A stretch of 64,000 nucleotides of DNA from Christensenella sp. UBA4675 (GTDB lineage Bacteria; Bacillota; Clostridia; Christensenellales; Borkfalkiaceae). The notes under the pieces are model-generated. The model was given only the letters and a program-made list of their open reading frames with translations, was not told the DNA's origin and did no database searches. Below, piece by piece: positions 47,061-56,252 of this stretch; position 1 is the first letter of the stretch, and every line of letters starts with the position of its first letter. The stretch spans positions 5,528 to 69,527 of the forward strand of contig DHLF01000005.1 of NCBI GenBank assembly GCA_002405165.1, written 5' to 3'. The translations under genes and the position numbers were made by a program.

Positions 47061-48785
47061 TTATTCGAAATCGGCTAAAAATGCTGATTTTACTTTTTCT
47101 AGACATTTTTCAGTGTGCTCTTTATCTTTGCCCTTTATGCAATAGTAAATTTTCATTTTGGGTTCTGTTCCGCTAGGTCTTAAACATATAAAACTGTCGT
47201 TTTCTAATTCGTAATACAAACAATTTATATCCTTAAATTCCAAATCGGAAACGCTTCCGTCTGCGGAATATCTTTTACCTTCTCTATAATTTCTTACAGC
47301 TAAAACGTTGAATATTCCAAAATTTTCTATATGCTTATTAAACATTTCGGTAAGTTTATTATTCATATCGTCCATTGCGGTTAATCCCGAGTACATAACG
47401 TTATCGGTTCTGTCAATACAATATCCGTATTTATCATAAATCCCCATAAGAACTTCATAAACGCTCTTACCTATATAAGTATAATAACAAACCATTTCGG
47501 CAAACAACATACTTGCAACGACCGCATCTTTATCCCTAGAATGAGTTCCCCTTAAATATCCGCAACTCTCTTCGAATCCGAATAAAAAGGTGTGAGAATG
47601 GTCTTGTTCGTATTGTTTAATTTTTTCGCCGATAAACTTAAATCCGACGGGAACTTCTACAAGTTCTACGCCGTAGTTATCTGTAATGCTTTTAGCAAGT
47701 CCCGTAGAAACGAAACTTTTTATAGCAACGCCGTTAGACGGCAAGTTGTTTTCTTCTTTAAGTCTTCTTAAAATGTAGTCGAGAAGTAAAATTCCCGTTT
47801 GATTACCCGTTAAACCTAAGAATTCGCCCTTATCGTCCCTAATACAAACACCCAATCTGTCGCTGTCGGGGTCGGTACCGAAAACCACGTCGGCATTGGT
47901 TGCGTTAGCAAGTTTAATACCCATTTCAAGCGATTCTTTGTTTTCCGGATTAGGAACTTTTACTGTTGAAAAATCGGGGTCGGGAGCGATTTGCTCTTGA
48001 ACGACTTCTAAATTTATACCTAATTTTTTCAAAACCGTAGTAACGGGAGTGTAACCGCTACCGTGTAAAGGAGTGTAAACGATTTTGATTTTTTTACCTT
48101 CCTTTTTAACTGCTTTTTTAGATAACGATAGTTTTATAATTTGTTTATAATACTTTTTCTCGAAAGAATAAGGTATAATTTTTAAAAGCGGATGTTGAAC
48201 GAGTTTATTTTTTATATCAACGAGTTCTACCGAGAAATAATCGGTAATTGCGGAAATGTATTTTACTACTTTTGCGGTAACTTCAGGCGACATTTGAGCG
48301 CCGTCTTCTCCGTAAACTTTATATCCGTTATATTCCTTTGGATTGTGGCTTGCGGTAATCATAATACCCGCGATAGCTTTATATTGTCTTACAGCATAAG
48401 AAAGCATGGGAACGGGGCGAGCTTCGGAATACAAATAAACTTTAATTCCGTTATACAATAAAACTCCTGCCGCGTCCATTGCGAAAACGTCTGAAAATCT
48501 TCTGGTATCGTAGGAAATGGCAACGCCCCTTTCCATAGCTTTTTTACCCAAAGATTTAATATATTCCGCAAGACCCTGAGTAGCTCTGCGGACGGTGTAT
48601 ATATTTATTTCGTTAGTACCGTAGCCTATAAGACCTCTCATTCCGGCAGTTCCGAACGCTAGTTCCGCGCCAAACCTATATTCTATTTCTTTTTCGTCGT
48701 TTTTAATAGAAAGCAATTCGTCGTTGCCTTCTTTACAAAGTCTGGGGTCGCTTAACCAATTATCATATTTTACTTTATAATCCAT
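47061..48785 (-). CDS. Phosphoglucomutase / phosphomannomutase
   Basis: A 574-residue alpha-D-phosphohexomutase. GIMITASHNPKEYNGYKVY carries the phosphoserine, GTDPDSDRLGV the Mg ligands, FGFEESCGYLRGTH the sugar-binding loop, and RPSGTEPKMKIYYC the phosphate-binding loop. It interconverts hexose 1- and 6-phosphates, linking sugar catabolism to cell-envelope precursors. It is similar in length to Bacillus PgcA. The in-frame extension of 25 residues is dropped because TTGGAG precedes the ATG at 48785. It has its own promoter and terminator. Confidence 0.92.
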   Translation of the reverse strand: MDYKVKYDNWLSDPRLCKEGNDELLSIKNDEKEIEYRFGAELAFGTAGMRGLIGYGTNEINIYTVRRATQGLAEYIKSLGKKAMERGVAISYDTRRFSDVFAMDAAGVLLYNGIKVYLYSEARPVPMLSYAVRQYKAIAGIMITASHNPKEYNGYKVYGEDGAQMSPEVTAKVVKYISAITDYFSVELVDIKNKLVQHPLLKIIPYSFEKKYYKQIIKLSLSKKAVKKEGKKIKIVYTPLHGSGYTPVTTVLKKLGINLEVVQEQIAPDPDFSTVKVPNPENKESLEMGIKLANATNADVVFGTDPDSDRLGVCIRDDKGEFLGLTGNQTGILLLDYILRRLKEENNLPSNGVAIKSFVSTGLAKSITDNYGVELVEVPVGFKFIGEKIKQYEQDHSHTFLFGFEESCGYLRGTHSRDKDAVVASMLFAEMVCYYTYIGKSVYEVLMGIYDKYGYCIDRTDNVMYSGLTAMDDMNNKLTEMFNKHIENFGIFNVLAVRNYREGKRYSADGSVSDLEFKDINCLYYELENDSFICLRPSGTEPKMKIYYCIKGKDKEHTEKCLEKVKSAFLADFE

Positions 48786-48958
48786 AATTAAATACTCCAA
48801 CACAATGCCATAGTGAAAAGCCGATACTTTTAAAAGTATAGCTTTGCCGTATTTAAACAAGAAATAAACTTTATTTTAAGCAAATATATCTTTTAAACCG
48901 AATATTTAACGGCTAAAAATCCGTTTACTTCTTATAAATATACTAAAACAGCCTATTT

Positions 48959-48987
48959 ATTATACAATAATTATAGTCGGTTGTCAA
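48959..48987 (-). promoter_or_regulatory. Consensus promoter of the phosphoglucomutase gene
   Basis: Perfect TTGACA (48982-48987) and TATAAT (48959-48964) on the minus strand, 17 bases apart. The untranslated leader of about 165 bases contains an A/T-rich hairpin but no riboswitch I recognise. Confidence 0.82.
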
Positions 48988-49003
48988 AAAAAATTTACGA
49001 ATT

Positions 49004-49882
49004 TTATAATTTTTTACTTAATTCGACAAATTTCGCTTTTTTTTCCATATAAGTATTTTTCATAAAAATGGCGTCTTCCGCCTGAGTACCTGCGGACTCG
49101 GAAACGATATACGGTTCTAAATCCAATTTTAAAAGACTATCTGCGAGCGGTGGAAATTCCGGTCCGTACTTATCGTCTGCGAAAGTTAAATGGCGTATTT
49201 CGCCTTTTAAACCGTATTCGATTTTAGAAAAATGAACGTGAAAATTTTTCATTTTATCCATTCCCAGTTCGGAAATTAAAAAAGATAGCAAATCGGTATA
49301 ATCTTTTTCTTCTTTTAATAATCCTTGTTCGCGAGCGTTGACGTGTCCGAAATCTACGGTAGGAATAAAAACTTTATCTGTTTTACATAAATCCGCAATT
49401 TCCGATACCGTACCTATTTGACCTTGCTTACCCATAGTTTCGGGGCAAAAAAGCATATCTTCGAAACCGCTATTGTAAATAGCTTCCGTAAGACGACAAA
49501 AATTTTCTTTTGTCCTTGAAAAAGCCTGTTCCCTTGTAGCTTTTCCTTGACTGGCAGGGTGAATAACTATTCTTTTAGCCCCCATTTTTTTACCCTTATC
49601 GGCGGATTGCAAACAATAGTTTATGGAATTTTGTATTTTTTGCTCGTCTTCGCTGGCAAAATTTATAAAATAAGGCGCGTGAACGCTTATTTCTAAGCCG
49701 TATTCGTCAAAAGCTTTTCTTATCGAATAAGCTTTTTCGTCCGACATGGTTACTCCCCTGCCGAACGAATATTCAAAACAATCAAGTCCTTTTTTTGCTA
49801 GCCAACGCGGAACTTGCTCGGTATGAGAAAAACCGTCGTTAAAAAAACTTTCCGAATTACCGCTTGGTCCGAATTTAATCAT
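49004..49882 (-). CDS. Endonuclease IV-family TIM-barrel protein
   Basis: A 292-residue protein like the clostridial deoxyribonuclease IV group: it starts KFGPSGNSESFF and contains YGLEISVHAPYFINFAS, GAKRIVIHPASQG, FCPETMGKQGQIGT, VDFGHVNAREQG and FHVHFSKIEYG. The His, Glu and Asp residues fit the three-zinc site of endonuclease IV, which cuts DNA at abasic sites. It lacks some features of canonical Nfo, so sugar-isomerase-like activity is possible. Its ATG overlaps ribF by 8 bases, so it is the last gene of the infB-truB-ribF operon. Confidence 0.75.
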   Translation of the reverse strand: MIKFGPSGNSESFFNDGFSHTEQVPRWLAKKGLDCFEYSFGRGVTMSDEKAYSIRKAFDEYGLEISVHAPYFINFASEDEQKIQNSINYCLQSADKGKKMGAKRIVIHPASQGKATREQAFSRTKENFCRLTEAIYNSGFEDMLFCPETMGKQGQIGTVSEIADLCKTDKVFIPTVDFGHVNAREQGLLKEEKDYTDLLSFLISELGMDKMKNFHVHFSKIEYGLKGEIRHLTFADDKYGPEFPPLADSLLKLDLEPYIVSESAGTQAEDAIFMKNTYMEKKAKFVELSKKL

Positions 49883-50747
49883 TAAAGTACCCCATATCTT
49901 TTTGTATTTGTTCTTTTAATTCTTCCGAATTTTTAAAAATTTTAATTTCCCTTAAATAATCTAAAAAATATATTTTTATTTTTTCGCCGTACAAATTGCC
50001 GTTAAAATTTAACAAATGCGTTTCTATTAAAGGTTTTTGCAGATTAAACGTAGGACAGTTGCCGAAATTAGTAAGACTATTATATAAAACTCCGTTATAA
50101 AGAGTTTTAGTTGCGTAAACCCCGCTTTTAAGCAAAATTTTATTTTTGTTTATAGTTAAGTTTGCGGTGGGAAAAACGCTTTTTGTTCCGACGCCCCTGC
50201 CTTTTAAAACTTTTCCCGTAATAAAATAGGGCGAACCTAAAAGTTCGTTTGCGGTTTTTATTTGTCCGTTCTTTAAAAGTTCCTTAATTTTTGCCGAAGA
50301 TATTTTTACTCCGTTATAAGTTTGAGTATCGGCAACGATAAAGTTAATATCGTGTTTTAAGCAAAAATTTCGCAAAGTTTCTATCGTTCCTTCTGCGTTT
50401 TTCCCGAAAGTGAAGTCTTTTCCGCAAACAAACGTTTTTACGTTAAATCGACTTATAAACGACTGTAAAAACTCGATAGCCCCCATATTAAAAAAATCTT
50501 GCGTAGTTTTAGCGTAAATAACGTATTGCACGCCTAAATCTTTTAATAATTCCGCTTTTTCGGAAAACGTATATACGCTTCCTTTACTATTTTTGAAAAA
50601 TTTACCTTTAAAAGTAAAAACCGCCGTATTATACCCTTGCGATTTAGCTATTTCTATTAGTTTTCTATGCCCGTTATGAACGCCGTCGAAAAACCCGAGC
50701 GCGACAGATAACGGTTTAGATAGTTTTCCATTAAAATTTTTTAACAT
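49875..50747 (-). CDS. ribF: Bifunctional riboflavin kinase / FAD synthetase
   Basis: A 290-residue protein, normal for RibF. The N-terminal adenylyltransferase has SVALGFFDGVHNGHRKLIEI and CGKDFTFGKNAEGT, and the C-terminal kinase has GRGVGTKSVFPTANL and GVYATKTLY. It converts riboflavin to FMN and FAD. It overlaps truB by 7 bases and the endonuclease gene by 8, in the conserved truB-ribF order. Confidence 0.94.
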   Translation of the reverse strand: MLKNFNGKLSKPLSVALGFFDGVHNGHRKLIEIAKSQGYNTAVFTFKGKFFKNSKGSVYTFSEKAELLKDLGVQYVIYAKTTQDFFNMGAIEFLQSFISRFNVKTFVCGKDFTFGKNAEGTIETLRNFCLKHDINFIVADTQTYNGVKISSAKIKELLKNGQIKTANELLGSPYFITGKVLKGRGVGTKSVFPTANLTINKNKILLKSGVYATKTLYNGVLYNSLTNFGNCPTFNLQKPLIETHLLNFNGNLYGEKIKIYFLDYLREIKIFKNSEELKEQIQKDMGYFND

Positions 50748-51580
50748 CTAACGTACGCCTTTATTTTTAAAAGTCCGTCTTCGCTTTTGCCGATTCCTAA
50801 AAACTCTGTCGGCGAATAAACTCTATACAAACCTTGTTCTATTTTAATTTCGAATACGCCGTTCAGCATTTTTTTAGTTTGCTCTTCGGTTAAAAATAAT
50901 TTTTCGTAATCCAAAGTTTCGTCGGGACGAATTAGGTATTTTTCGGGATTTTTCGCAAGCTCGTCCAACGTTACCGCGCTTGTTATACTAAACGCTCCGC
51001 TTTTGGTTCTTTCTAATTCCGTCATAGTCGCAAGCGACGAACAAGCATAGCCTAAATCCCTTGCAAGCGAACGGATATAAGTGCCTTTCCCGCATTCTAT
51101 TTCAAAACGATATTCCCCGTTTTCGCCGTCTAAAAGTTTAAACGAATAAACCGTTACCGTTTTTGCTTTTAACTCAAAATCTATACCCTTTCTAGCCAAA
51201 TCGTAGCCCCTACGCCCGTTTACGGAATTGGCACAATACTTTGGCGGAACTTGACTTATTTGACCTAAAAAATTAGGTAACGCCCTTTCTATTTCCGATT
51301 TATCGGGAATTTTATCGCAAATCTTTACGGTTTTGCCCGTTTTGTCCAAAGTGTCGGTTTCGTACCCGAATTTAAATTTAGCTATATAGGTCTTTTTTTT
51401 ATCCGCAAAATAATCGAATAAACGCGTGCTTTTACCTACGGCAACGGGTAAAACTCCGCTCGCCATAGGGTCTAGCGTACCCATATGTCCGCAAGGTTGA
51501 CCTACTAAATGCTTTATTTTGTTTACAATAAAAGTCGAGTTTGTGTTGCTCGACTTATACACGTTAAAAAATCCGTTCAT
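50741..51580 (-). CDS. truB: tRNA pseudouridine-55 synthase
   Basis: A 279-residue enzyme that makes pseudouridine at position 55 of the T loop. GFFNVYKSSNTNSTFIVNKI and GHMGTLDPMASGVLPVAVG contain the catalytic Asp. RRGYDLARKGIDFE and GTYIRSLARDLG are further family motifs. It follows nrnA by 12 bases and overlaps ribF, in the classic infB-rbfA-truB-ribF operon. Confidence 0.95.
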   Translation of the reverse strand: MNGFFNVYKSSNTNSTFIVNKIKHLVGQPCGHMGTLDPMASGVLPVAVGKSTRLFDYFADKKKTYIAKFKFGYETDTLDKTGKTVKICDKIPDKSEIERALPNFLGQISQVPPKYCANSVNGRRGYDLARKGIDFELKAKTVTVYSFKLLDGENGEYRFEIECGKGTYIRSLARDLGYACSSLATMTELERTKSGAFSITSAVTLDELAKNPEKYLIRPDETLDYEKLFLTEEQTKKMLNGVFEIKIEQGLYRVYSPTEFLGIGKSEDGLLKIKAYVRC

Positions 51581-51592
51581 TATATCCGTCTT

Positions 51593-52561
51593 TTAATCTT
51601 CGAGATAAAGCCCCGAAGTATATACTAATTTTTCTTCTACGTCTTCTAAATATCCGTGAAGCATAGCTCCGCTGGCGCAAACGTGTCCGCCCCCGCCGAA
51701 TGTGGAAGCAAGTTTATTTACGTCAGCTTTTCCCCTACTGCGGAAACTAATTTTATAACTTTTATCTTTCGTTTCCATTATACTTATACCTATTTCAACG
51801 CCTTTAATTCCCATAGGATAATCTATAAATCCTTCCGTTACGGAAGTATCTAAATTAAAAGTTTGTAAATCGGCTTTTGAAATTTTTATTATCGCGAGTT
51901 TTCCTTCGTGATAAAATTTCATACCGCTCATAATTTTTAAAAACAGTTTTGACCTTTCGGGCGACTGATTTTTAAACATTTCTTGATTTATTTTATATAA
52001 ATTCGCGCCCTTTTCCATAAGTTCCGCCGAATATTTAAGCGTTTGACTTGTCGTATTATTATGCGAAAAATTACCCGTATCGGTAACCATTCCGAGTAGC
52101 AAACAATTAGCAGTACACTCGTCTATCGGTAAATTTAACTTTTTAGCTAAGCTATATAAAACTTCACAACAAGACGCGTAATTTAAAATGTAATTGTATT
52201 TTGCGTAGCCGTCGTTGGAAATATGGTGGTCTATATTTAACGTAAGATTTTTAGACGACAAAAATACGCAACCTTCCCCCGTTTGTCCAATCGAAGCACA
52301 ATCCATAAAGACGTATAAAGTATATTTTTTGTTTACTTCTTTGCAAAAAACGTAATTTTCCGCACCTTGCAAAAATAAGTATTTTTCGGGAATAGGATTA
52401 TCGCACGTTACGTCCGCTTTTTTACCTAAATTCGTAAGAATTTGCTTTAACGCCAAACTAGAACCTATGGTATCTCCGTCGGGGCGGGTATGCGAAATTA
52501 TTAAAACGTCCGAACAATTTTTAAATAAATTTAAAATAATTTCTTCACTTATTTTTTTCAT
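51593..52561 (-). CDS. nrnA: NrnA-type DHH phosphoesterase (nanoRNase / pAp phosphatase)
   Basis: A 322-residue DHH/DHHA1 protein. HTRPDGDTIGSSLALKQ, MDCASIG, NIDHHISN and DTGNFSHNNT are the metal-binding DHH motifs. SFRSRGKADVNKLASTFGG and GGHVCASGAML form the DHHA1 domain. It degrades very short RNAs and pAp. The start overlaps rbfA by 17 bases, matching the rbfA-nrnA-truB order common in Clostridia. Confidence 0.93.
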   Translation of the reverse strand: MKKISEEIILNLFKNCSDVLIISHTRPDGDTIGSSLALKQILTNLGKKADVTCDNPIPEKYLFLQGAENYVFCKEVNKKYTLYVFMDCASIGQTGEGCVFLSSKNLTLNIDHHISNDGYAKYNYILNYASCCEVLYSLAKKLNLPIDECTANCLLLGMVTDTGNFSHNNTTSQTLKYSAELMEKGANLYKINQEMFKNQSPERSKLFLKIMSGMKFYHEGKLAIIKISKADLQTFNLDTSVTEGFIDYPMGIKGVEIGISIMETKDKSYKISFRSRGKADVNKLASTFGGGGHVCASGAMLHGYLEDVEEKLVYTSGLYLED

Positions 52562-52901
52562 TTATTTTCTCCAAAAGTTCGTCTATATGTTGACCGTAAG
52601 CGTAAGACGTATCTTCTTTAAACCTAAGTTCGGGAACGGTTCTAATGTGCATTTTGCTAGATAAAATTTTTCTTACCGCGCCTGCCGATTCCGTTATTGC
52701 GTTTAAAGTTTTTTGCTTTTTTTCTTCGCTAGCCGAATAAACGCTTATTATAACGTCCGCATATTTTAAGTCTTGTGTTACGTCTACTTCCATAACGGTA
52801 AACATTTCCGTAATTTCGGGATTTTTTATTTCATACTTTAAAATTTCGTAAATGTTTTTACGAAATTCGTTATTAAGTCGTCTTTCTCTTTTTTCTTTCA
52901 T
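52545..52901 (-). CDS. rbfA: Ribosome-binding factor A
   Basis: A 118-residue KH-like protein: RRLNNEFRKNIYEILKYEIK, EVDVTQDLKYADVIISVYS and MHIRTVPELRFKEDTSYAYG match RbfA closely. It helps mature the 16S rRNA 5' end in the 30S subunit, notably in the cold. The 145-base gap to infB holds no obvious terminator. Confidence 0.93.
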   Translation of the reverse strand: MKEKRERRLNNEFRKNIYEILKYEIKNPEITEMFTVMEVDVTQDLKYADVIISVYSASEEKKQKTLNAITESAGAVRKILSSKMHIRTVPELRFKEDTSYAYGQHIDELLEKINEKNK

Positions 52902-53046
52902 ATTCGCTCCGAATTTTTTACCTAAAATTTTTGTCGTTTTCAGCTAGCGAAAATTTAAAATATTCGCTTTGTATTTTCCCGGCTTTTTGCCTTAAATCAT
53001 AAACCGCCTGTAATCGAAAATCGACTACGGGCTGTTTACAAAAAAA

Positions 53047-55677
53047 TTATTTTTTATCTTCTTCTTCGATATAGCACTCGATAAAGTCGCCTACTTTAAT
53101 ATCGTTAAAGTTTTCTATCGAAATTCCGCATTCTTGCCCCGCAGTCATTTCCGCAACTTCGTCTTTATAGTGCTTTAAGGTTAAAACGTTGCCTTCACAA
53201 ATTTTTACGTCATCCCTATAAATCATAAGTTTACCATTTCTTACGACTTTACCTTCCGTAACCACGCAACCTGCTATTACGCCCACGCCTTTAATTTTAA
53301 ACGTTTCCTTAACTTCCGCTTTACCTAAGTATACGTCGTGGAACTTAGGAACGACTAAGCCCTTCATTGCGTTTTGAACGTCTTCTATCGCTTCGTAAAT
53401 AATTCTATAAATTTTTATAGAAACCTTACTTCTTTCGGCAAGAACTTTGGCTTTCGAATCGGGACGAACGTTAAATCCGATAATTATCGAACCCGACGAA
53501 TCCGCTAGCGTAATGTCCGTTTCGTTTATCGCGCCTACGCCCGAGTGAACTACCGTAACTTTAACTTCGTTATCGGATAGCTTCATAAGCGAATCTTTTA
53601 CCGCTTCTACGCTACCTTGAACGTCTGCTTTGATGATGATGTTAAGATTTTTAAGGTCGCCTTCCGCCATTTTGTTGATAGCGTCTTCGTAAGACATTTT
53701 TTGTTCTTTTATAAGGTCGAGCCTTTCTTTATTCTTTCTTTCTTGCGCGACGAGTTTTAAAAGTTTATCTTTATCTCCGCCCTTGACCGCATATATCGTG
53801 TCGCCTGCGTTAGGAACTTCGTTAAGTCCGATTATGGAAACAGGCATAGAAGGTCCTGCTTCTTTAAGCATACGACCTTTATCGTCTACCATAGCTCTTA
53901 CCCTTCCGATTACCGTACCCGCAACAACGTCGTCCCCCGTACGCAAAGTACCGTTTTGAATTATGATATTCGCTACCGGTCCTTTACCTTTATCGAGTTT
54001 AGCTTCTATTATAGTACCCTTTGCCGAACGGTCCGGATTAGCTTTTAATTCTTTTAATTCCGCAAGCATAAGTACGGATTCGAGTAATTTATCAATTCCT
54101 TCACCCGTTTTTGCCGATACAGGTATCATCATAGTATCTCCGCCCCATTCTTCTACGAGTAAATCTTGCTCTGCAAGTTGTTGACGAAGTCTGTCTACAT
54201 CGGTGTGTTGTTTATCTATTTTGTTTGCCGCAACTATTATGGGAACGTTAGCCGATTTAGCATGATTTATTGCTTCTATCGTTTGAGGCATAATACCGTC
54301 GTCGGCGGCAACTACTAATATGGCAATATCCGTAATTTGCGCGCCCCTTGCCCTCATTTGAGTAAACGCCGCGTGTCCGGGGGTGTCTAAAAACGTAATT
54401 TTTTCTCCGTTTATTTCAACGGTGTAAGCACCGATATGTTGTGTAATTCCGCCCGCTTCTCCCGCGGTTACGTTAGTGCTTCTTATTTTATCGAGTAGCG
54501 AAGTTTTACCGTGGTCAACGTGTCCCATAACGGTAACGATGGGCGCTCTTTTAACTAAGTTTTCTTGGTCGTCCGTTTGTTCGTCGAACTCTTCGCTTAA
54601 CCTTTCTTCCGCGCTCTTTTCAAGCTTTAATTCAAGCTCTACTCCCGCTTCCGAAGCTATATATTGCGCTACGTCGAACGTTAAAGAATCGTTTATGGTT
54701 TTCATAATCATTTCTTTAAACAACATTTTGGTAATTTCAACCGCGCTTACGCCGATTTTTTCGCTTAACTCTTTAATCGGAATTTCTTCTTTCGTGATTA
54801 CCGCGTGGTCTATTTTAGTTACAGTTGCTTGCGTAACGTCTTTCTTTTGTTTTCTTACTTTTCTGTATCCGCTTTCGTTTTCATCGAAACCTTTATTGTT
54901 CATTTGCTCTTTAGCAAGAGTTCTCTTGTTAGGAGCTTTTTTATCTTCATAACTCTTTCCGTTAGCGGTAGTTTTCTTTTTGTTTGTGAAATGGCTGTTT
55001 TTTGCGTCTTTGGGAACGAACGCTTGCGAGGTGGACGCCATAGGTTTAAATCCCGTAGGCTTATTTGCGCCAGTTGCGCCTGCGTTTTGCCTTAAAGGTC
55101 TATCACCGCTAGGACGTCTGTTTGTGTTTTGTCCCCTTTCGTTATTGTTAGGACGGTATTCCTTTTTCTTGGGTTCTTCTACGGGACGTTGTAAAAACCT
55201 TCTCTCTCTTGCGGGAGCGTTTCCGTTACTTTCGGTTTTTACGACGACTACCCCTACTTTAGTGTTTATGGTTTTAGTTTCCGTTTTAGGAGCTTCTACC
55301 GTCTCTTCACCTTCGACTTTTTTAGGGGATTCTTCGGGCTTAGCTTGGGTTTCGACTACGGCTTCTTCTTTTTCCGCCTTCACTTCTTGTTTTTCGCTAG
55401 CGGGAACTTCTTTTATTTTTTCCGTTTTCTGTTTGCTAGAAACAGGCTCTTTAACTTTTTCTTCAACCTTTTCTTCAACGACCTTGACTTCTTGCGCTTG
55501 TTCTTGCGCTTCTTCTTGAACTATACTCTTTTTAGCTATATCGCTCATCTTTTTATCAAGTTCTTTGTTGAGTTTTATAAGAGAACTTTTCTCCGACTTT
55601 AAGGAAGATACTACATCTTTAACGACGTTGCCCTTTGCAAGTTCTAAAAGTTCTTTCATAAATTTATTGTCAGCCAT
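53047..55677 (-). CDS. infB: Translation initiation factor IF-2
   Basis: An 876-residue GTPase. The long Lys/Glu-rich N-terminus (about 1-290) is low in complexity, then an IF2_N domain (about 296-350), the G domain with GHVDHGKT at 385-392, LDTPGHAAFTQMRARG and NKIDKQ, and the domains II-IV that bind fMet-tRNA. It brings initiator tRNA to the 30S subunit. The start behind AAGGAGG overlaps ylxQ by 8 bases. Confidence 0.97.
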   Translation of the reverse strand: MADNKFMKELLELAKGNVVKDVVSSLKSEKSSLIKLNKELDKKMSDIAKKSIVQEEAQEQAQEVKVVEEKVEEKVKEPVSSKQKTEKIKEVPASEKQEVKAEKEEAVVETQAKPEESPKKVEGEETVEAPKTETKTINTKVGVVVVKTESNGNAPARERRFLQRPVEEPKKKEYRPNNNERGQNTNRRPSGDRPLRQNAGATGANKPTGFKPMASTSQAFVPKDAKNSHFTNKKKTTANGKSYEDKKAPNKRTLAKEQMNNKGFDENESGYRKVRKQKKDVTQATVTKIDHAVITKEEIPIKELSEKIGVSAVEITKMLFKEMIMKTINDSLTFDVAQYIASEAGVELELKLEKSAEERLSEEFDEQTDDQENLVKRAPIVTVMGHVDHGKTSLLDKIRSTNVTAGEAGGITQHIGAYTVEINGEKITFLDTPGHAAFTQMRARGAQITDIAILVVAADDGIMPQTIEAINHAKSANVPIIVAANKIDKQHTDVDRLRQQLAEQDLLVEEWGGDTMMIPVSAKTGEGIDKLLESVLMLAELKELKANPDRSAKGTIIEAKLDKGKGPVANIIIQNGTLRTGDDVVAGTVIGRVRAMVDDKGRMLKEAGPSMPVSIIGLNEVPNAGDTIYAVKGGDKDKLLKLVAQERKNKERLDLIKEQKMSYEDAINKMAEGDLKNLNIIIKADVQGSVEAVKDSLMKLSDNEVKVTVVHSGVGAINETDITLADSSGSIIIGFNVRPDSKAKVLAERSKVSIKIYRIIYEAIEDVQNAMKGLVVPKFHDVYLGKAEVKETFKIKGVGVIAGCVVTEGKVVRNGKLMIYRDDVKICEGNVLTLKHYKDEVAEMTAGQECGISIENFNDIKVGDFIECYIEEEDKK

Positions 55678-55993
55678 CTATTAAACCTCCTTGATACAAC
55701 GAAAAATCACCGTCTATATTTTCCGTTATCGCATCGGCAAGACTTTTATTGCCGATTGCTACCGTTTTACATTCTTCACAAACGTATTCCGTAAGCGACG
55801 CGTTGCAAATTAAAAGCGGACAAGATTTTTCTTGCGCCTTTTTCACCATTTTTTTAAAAGTGTTTTCCGCAATCGCTTTTTCGATTATTATTAAATATAT
55901 TTTTTTGGTTCGCTTTTCTATTTCGTTAATACCGATAGTTAGCTTCCCCGATTTTTTACAAAAACCTAAATAAGTTCTTATTTTGTTATTCAA
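55670..55993 (-). CDS. ylxQ: L7Ae/YlxQ-family RNA-binding protein
   Basis: A 107-residue protein of the L7Ae/L30e superfamily in the usual nusA-ylxR-ylxQ-infB position. IRTYLGFCKKSGKLTIGINE and IYLIIIEKAIAENTFKKMVK are typical. Relatives bind kink-turn-like RNA; the bacterial role is not fixed. Overlaps both neighbours by 8 bases. Confidence 0.9.
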   Translation of the reverse strand: MNNKIRTYLGFCKKSGKLTIGINEIEKRTKKIYLIIIEKAIAENTFKKMVKKAQEKSCPLLICNASLTEYVCEECKTVAIGNKSLADAITENIDGDFSLYQGGLIDG

Positions 55994-56252
55994 GAGCTAA
56001 TAACTCCTTTATAAGATTATCGTAAATCTCGTCGGAAATTTCTATTTTTAAAGCTCTATTTAAAAATTTCCCTTTTTTTAATTTGGAAATACAGGCTTCG
56101 TCCTTACAAACGTAAGCTCCCCTGCCCGATTTTTTACCCGTCAAGTCAAGTTCGGCTACACCTTGGGCGTTTCTTACTATTCTGACAAGCGTTTTTTTAT
56201 CCGCTTCTTCCTTACAAACTATGCAAGTTCTTTGCGGTTTTTTCTTTTGCAT
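55986..56252 (-). CDS. ylxR: YlxR/RnpM RNA-binding protein
   Basis: An 88-residue protein with the YlxR signature RTCIVCKEEADKKTLVRIVR and KSGRGAYVCKDEACISKLKK. Two Cys pairs are visible. In Bacillus the homologue binds RNase P RNA and modulates its activity. Start abuts the nusA stop (one-base overlap at 56252), so it is translated with nusA. Confidence 0.92.
   Translation of the reverse strand: MQKKKPQRTCIVCKEEADKKTLVRIVRNAQGVAELDLTGKKSGRGAYVCKDEACISKLKKGKFLNRALKIEISDEIYDNLIKELLALE

Noticed and set aside
48786..48958. Possible riboswitch in the 165-base leader of the phosphoglucomutase gene
   Set aside because: Only an A/T-rich hairpin is visible. I recognise no conserved riboswitch core and no terminator/antiterminator pair.
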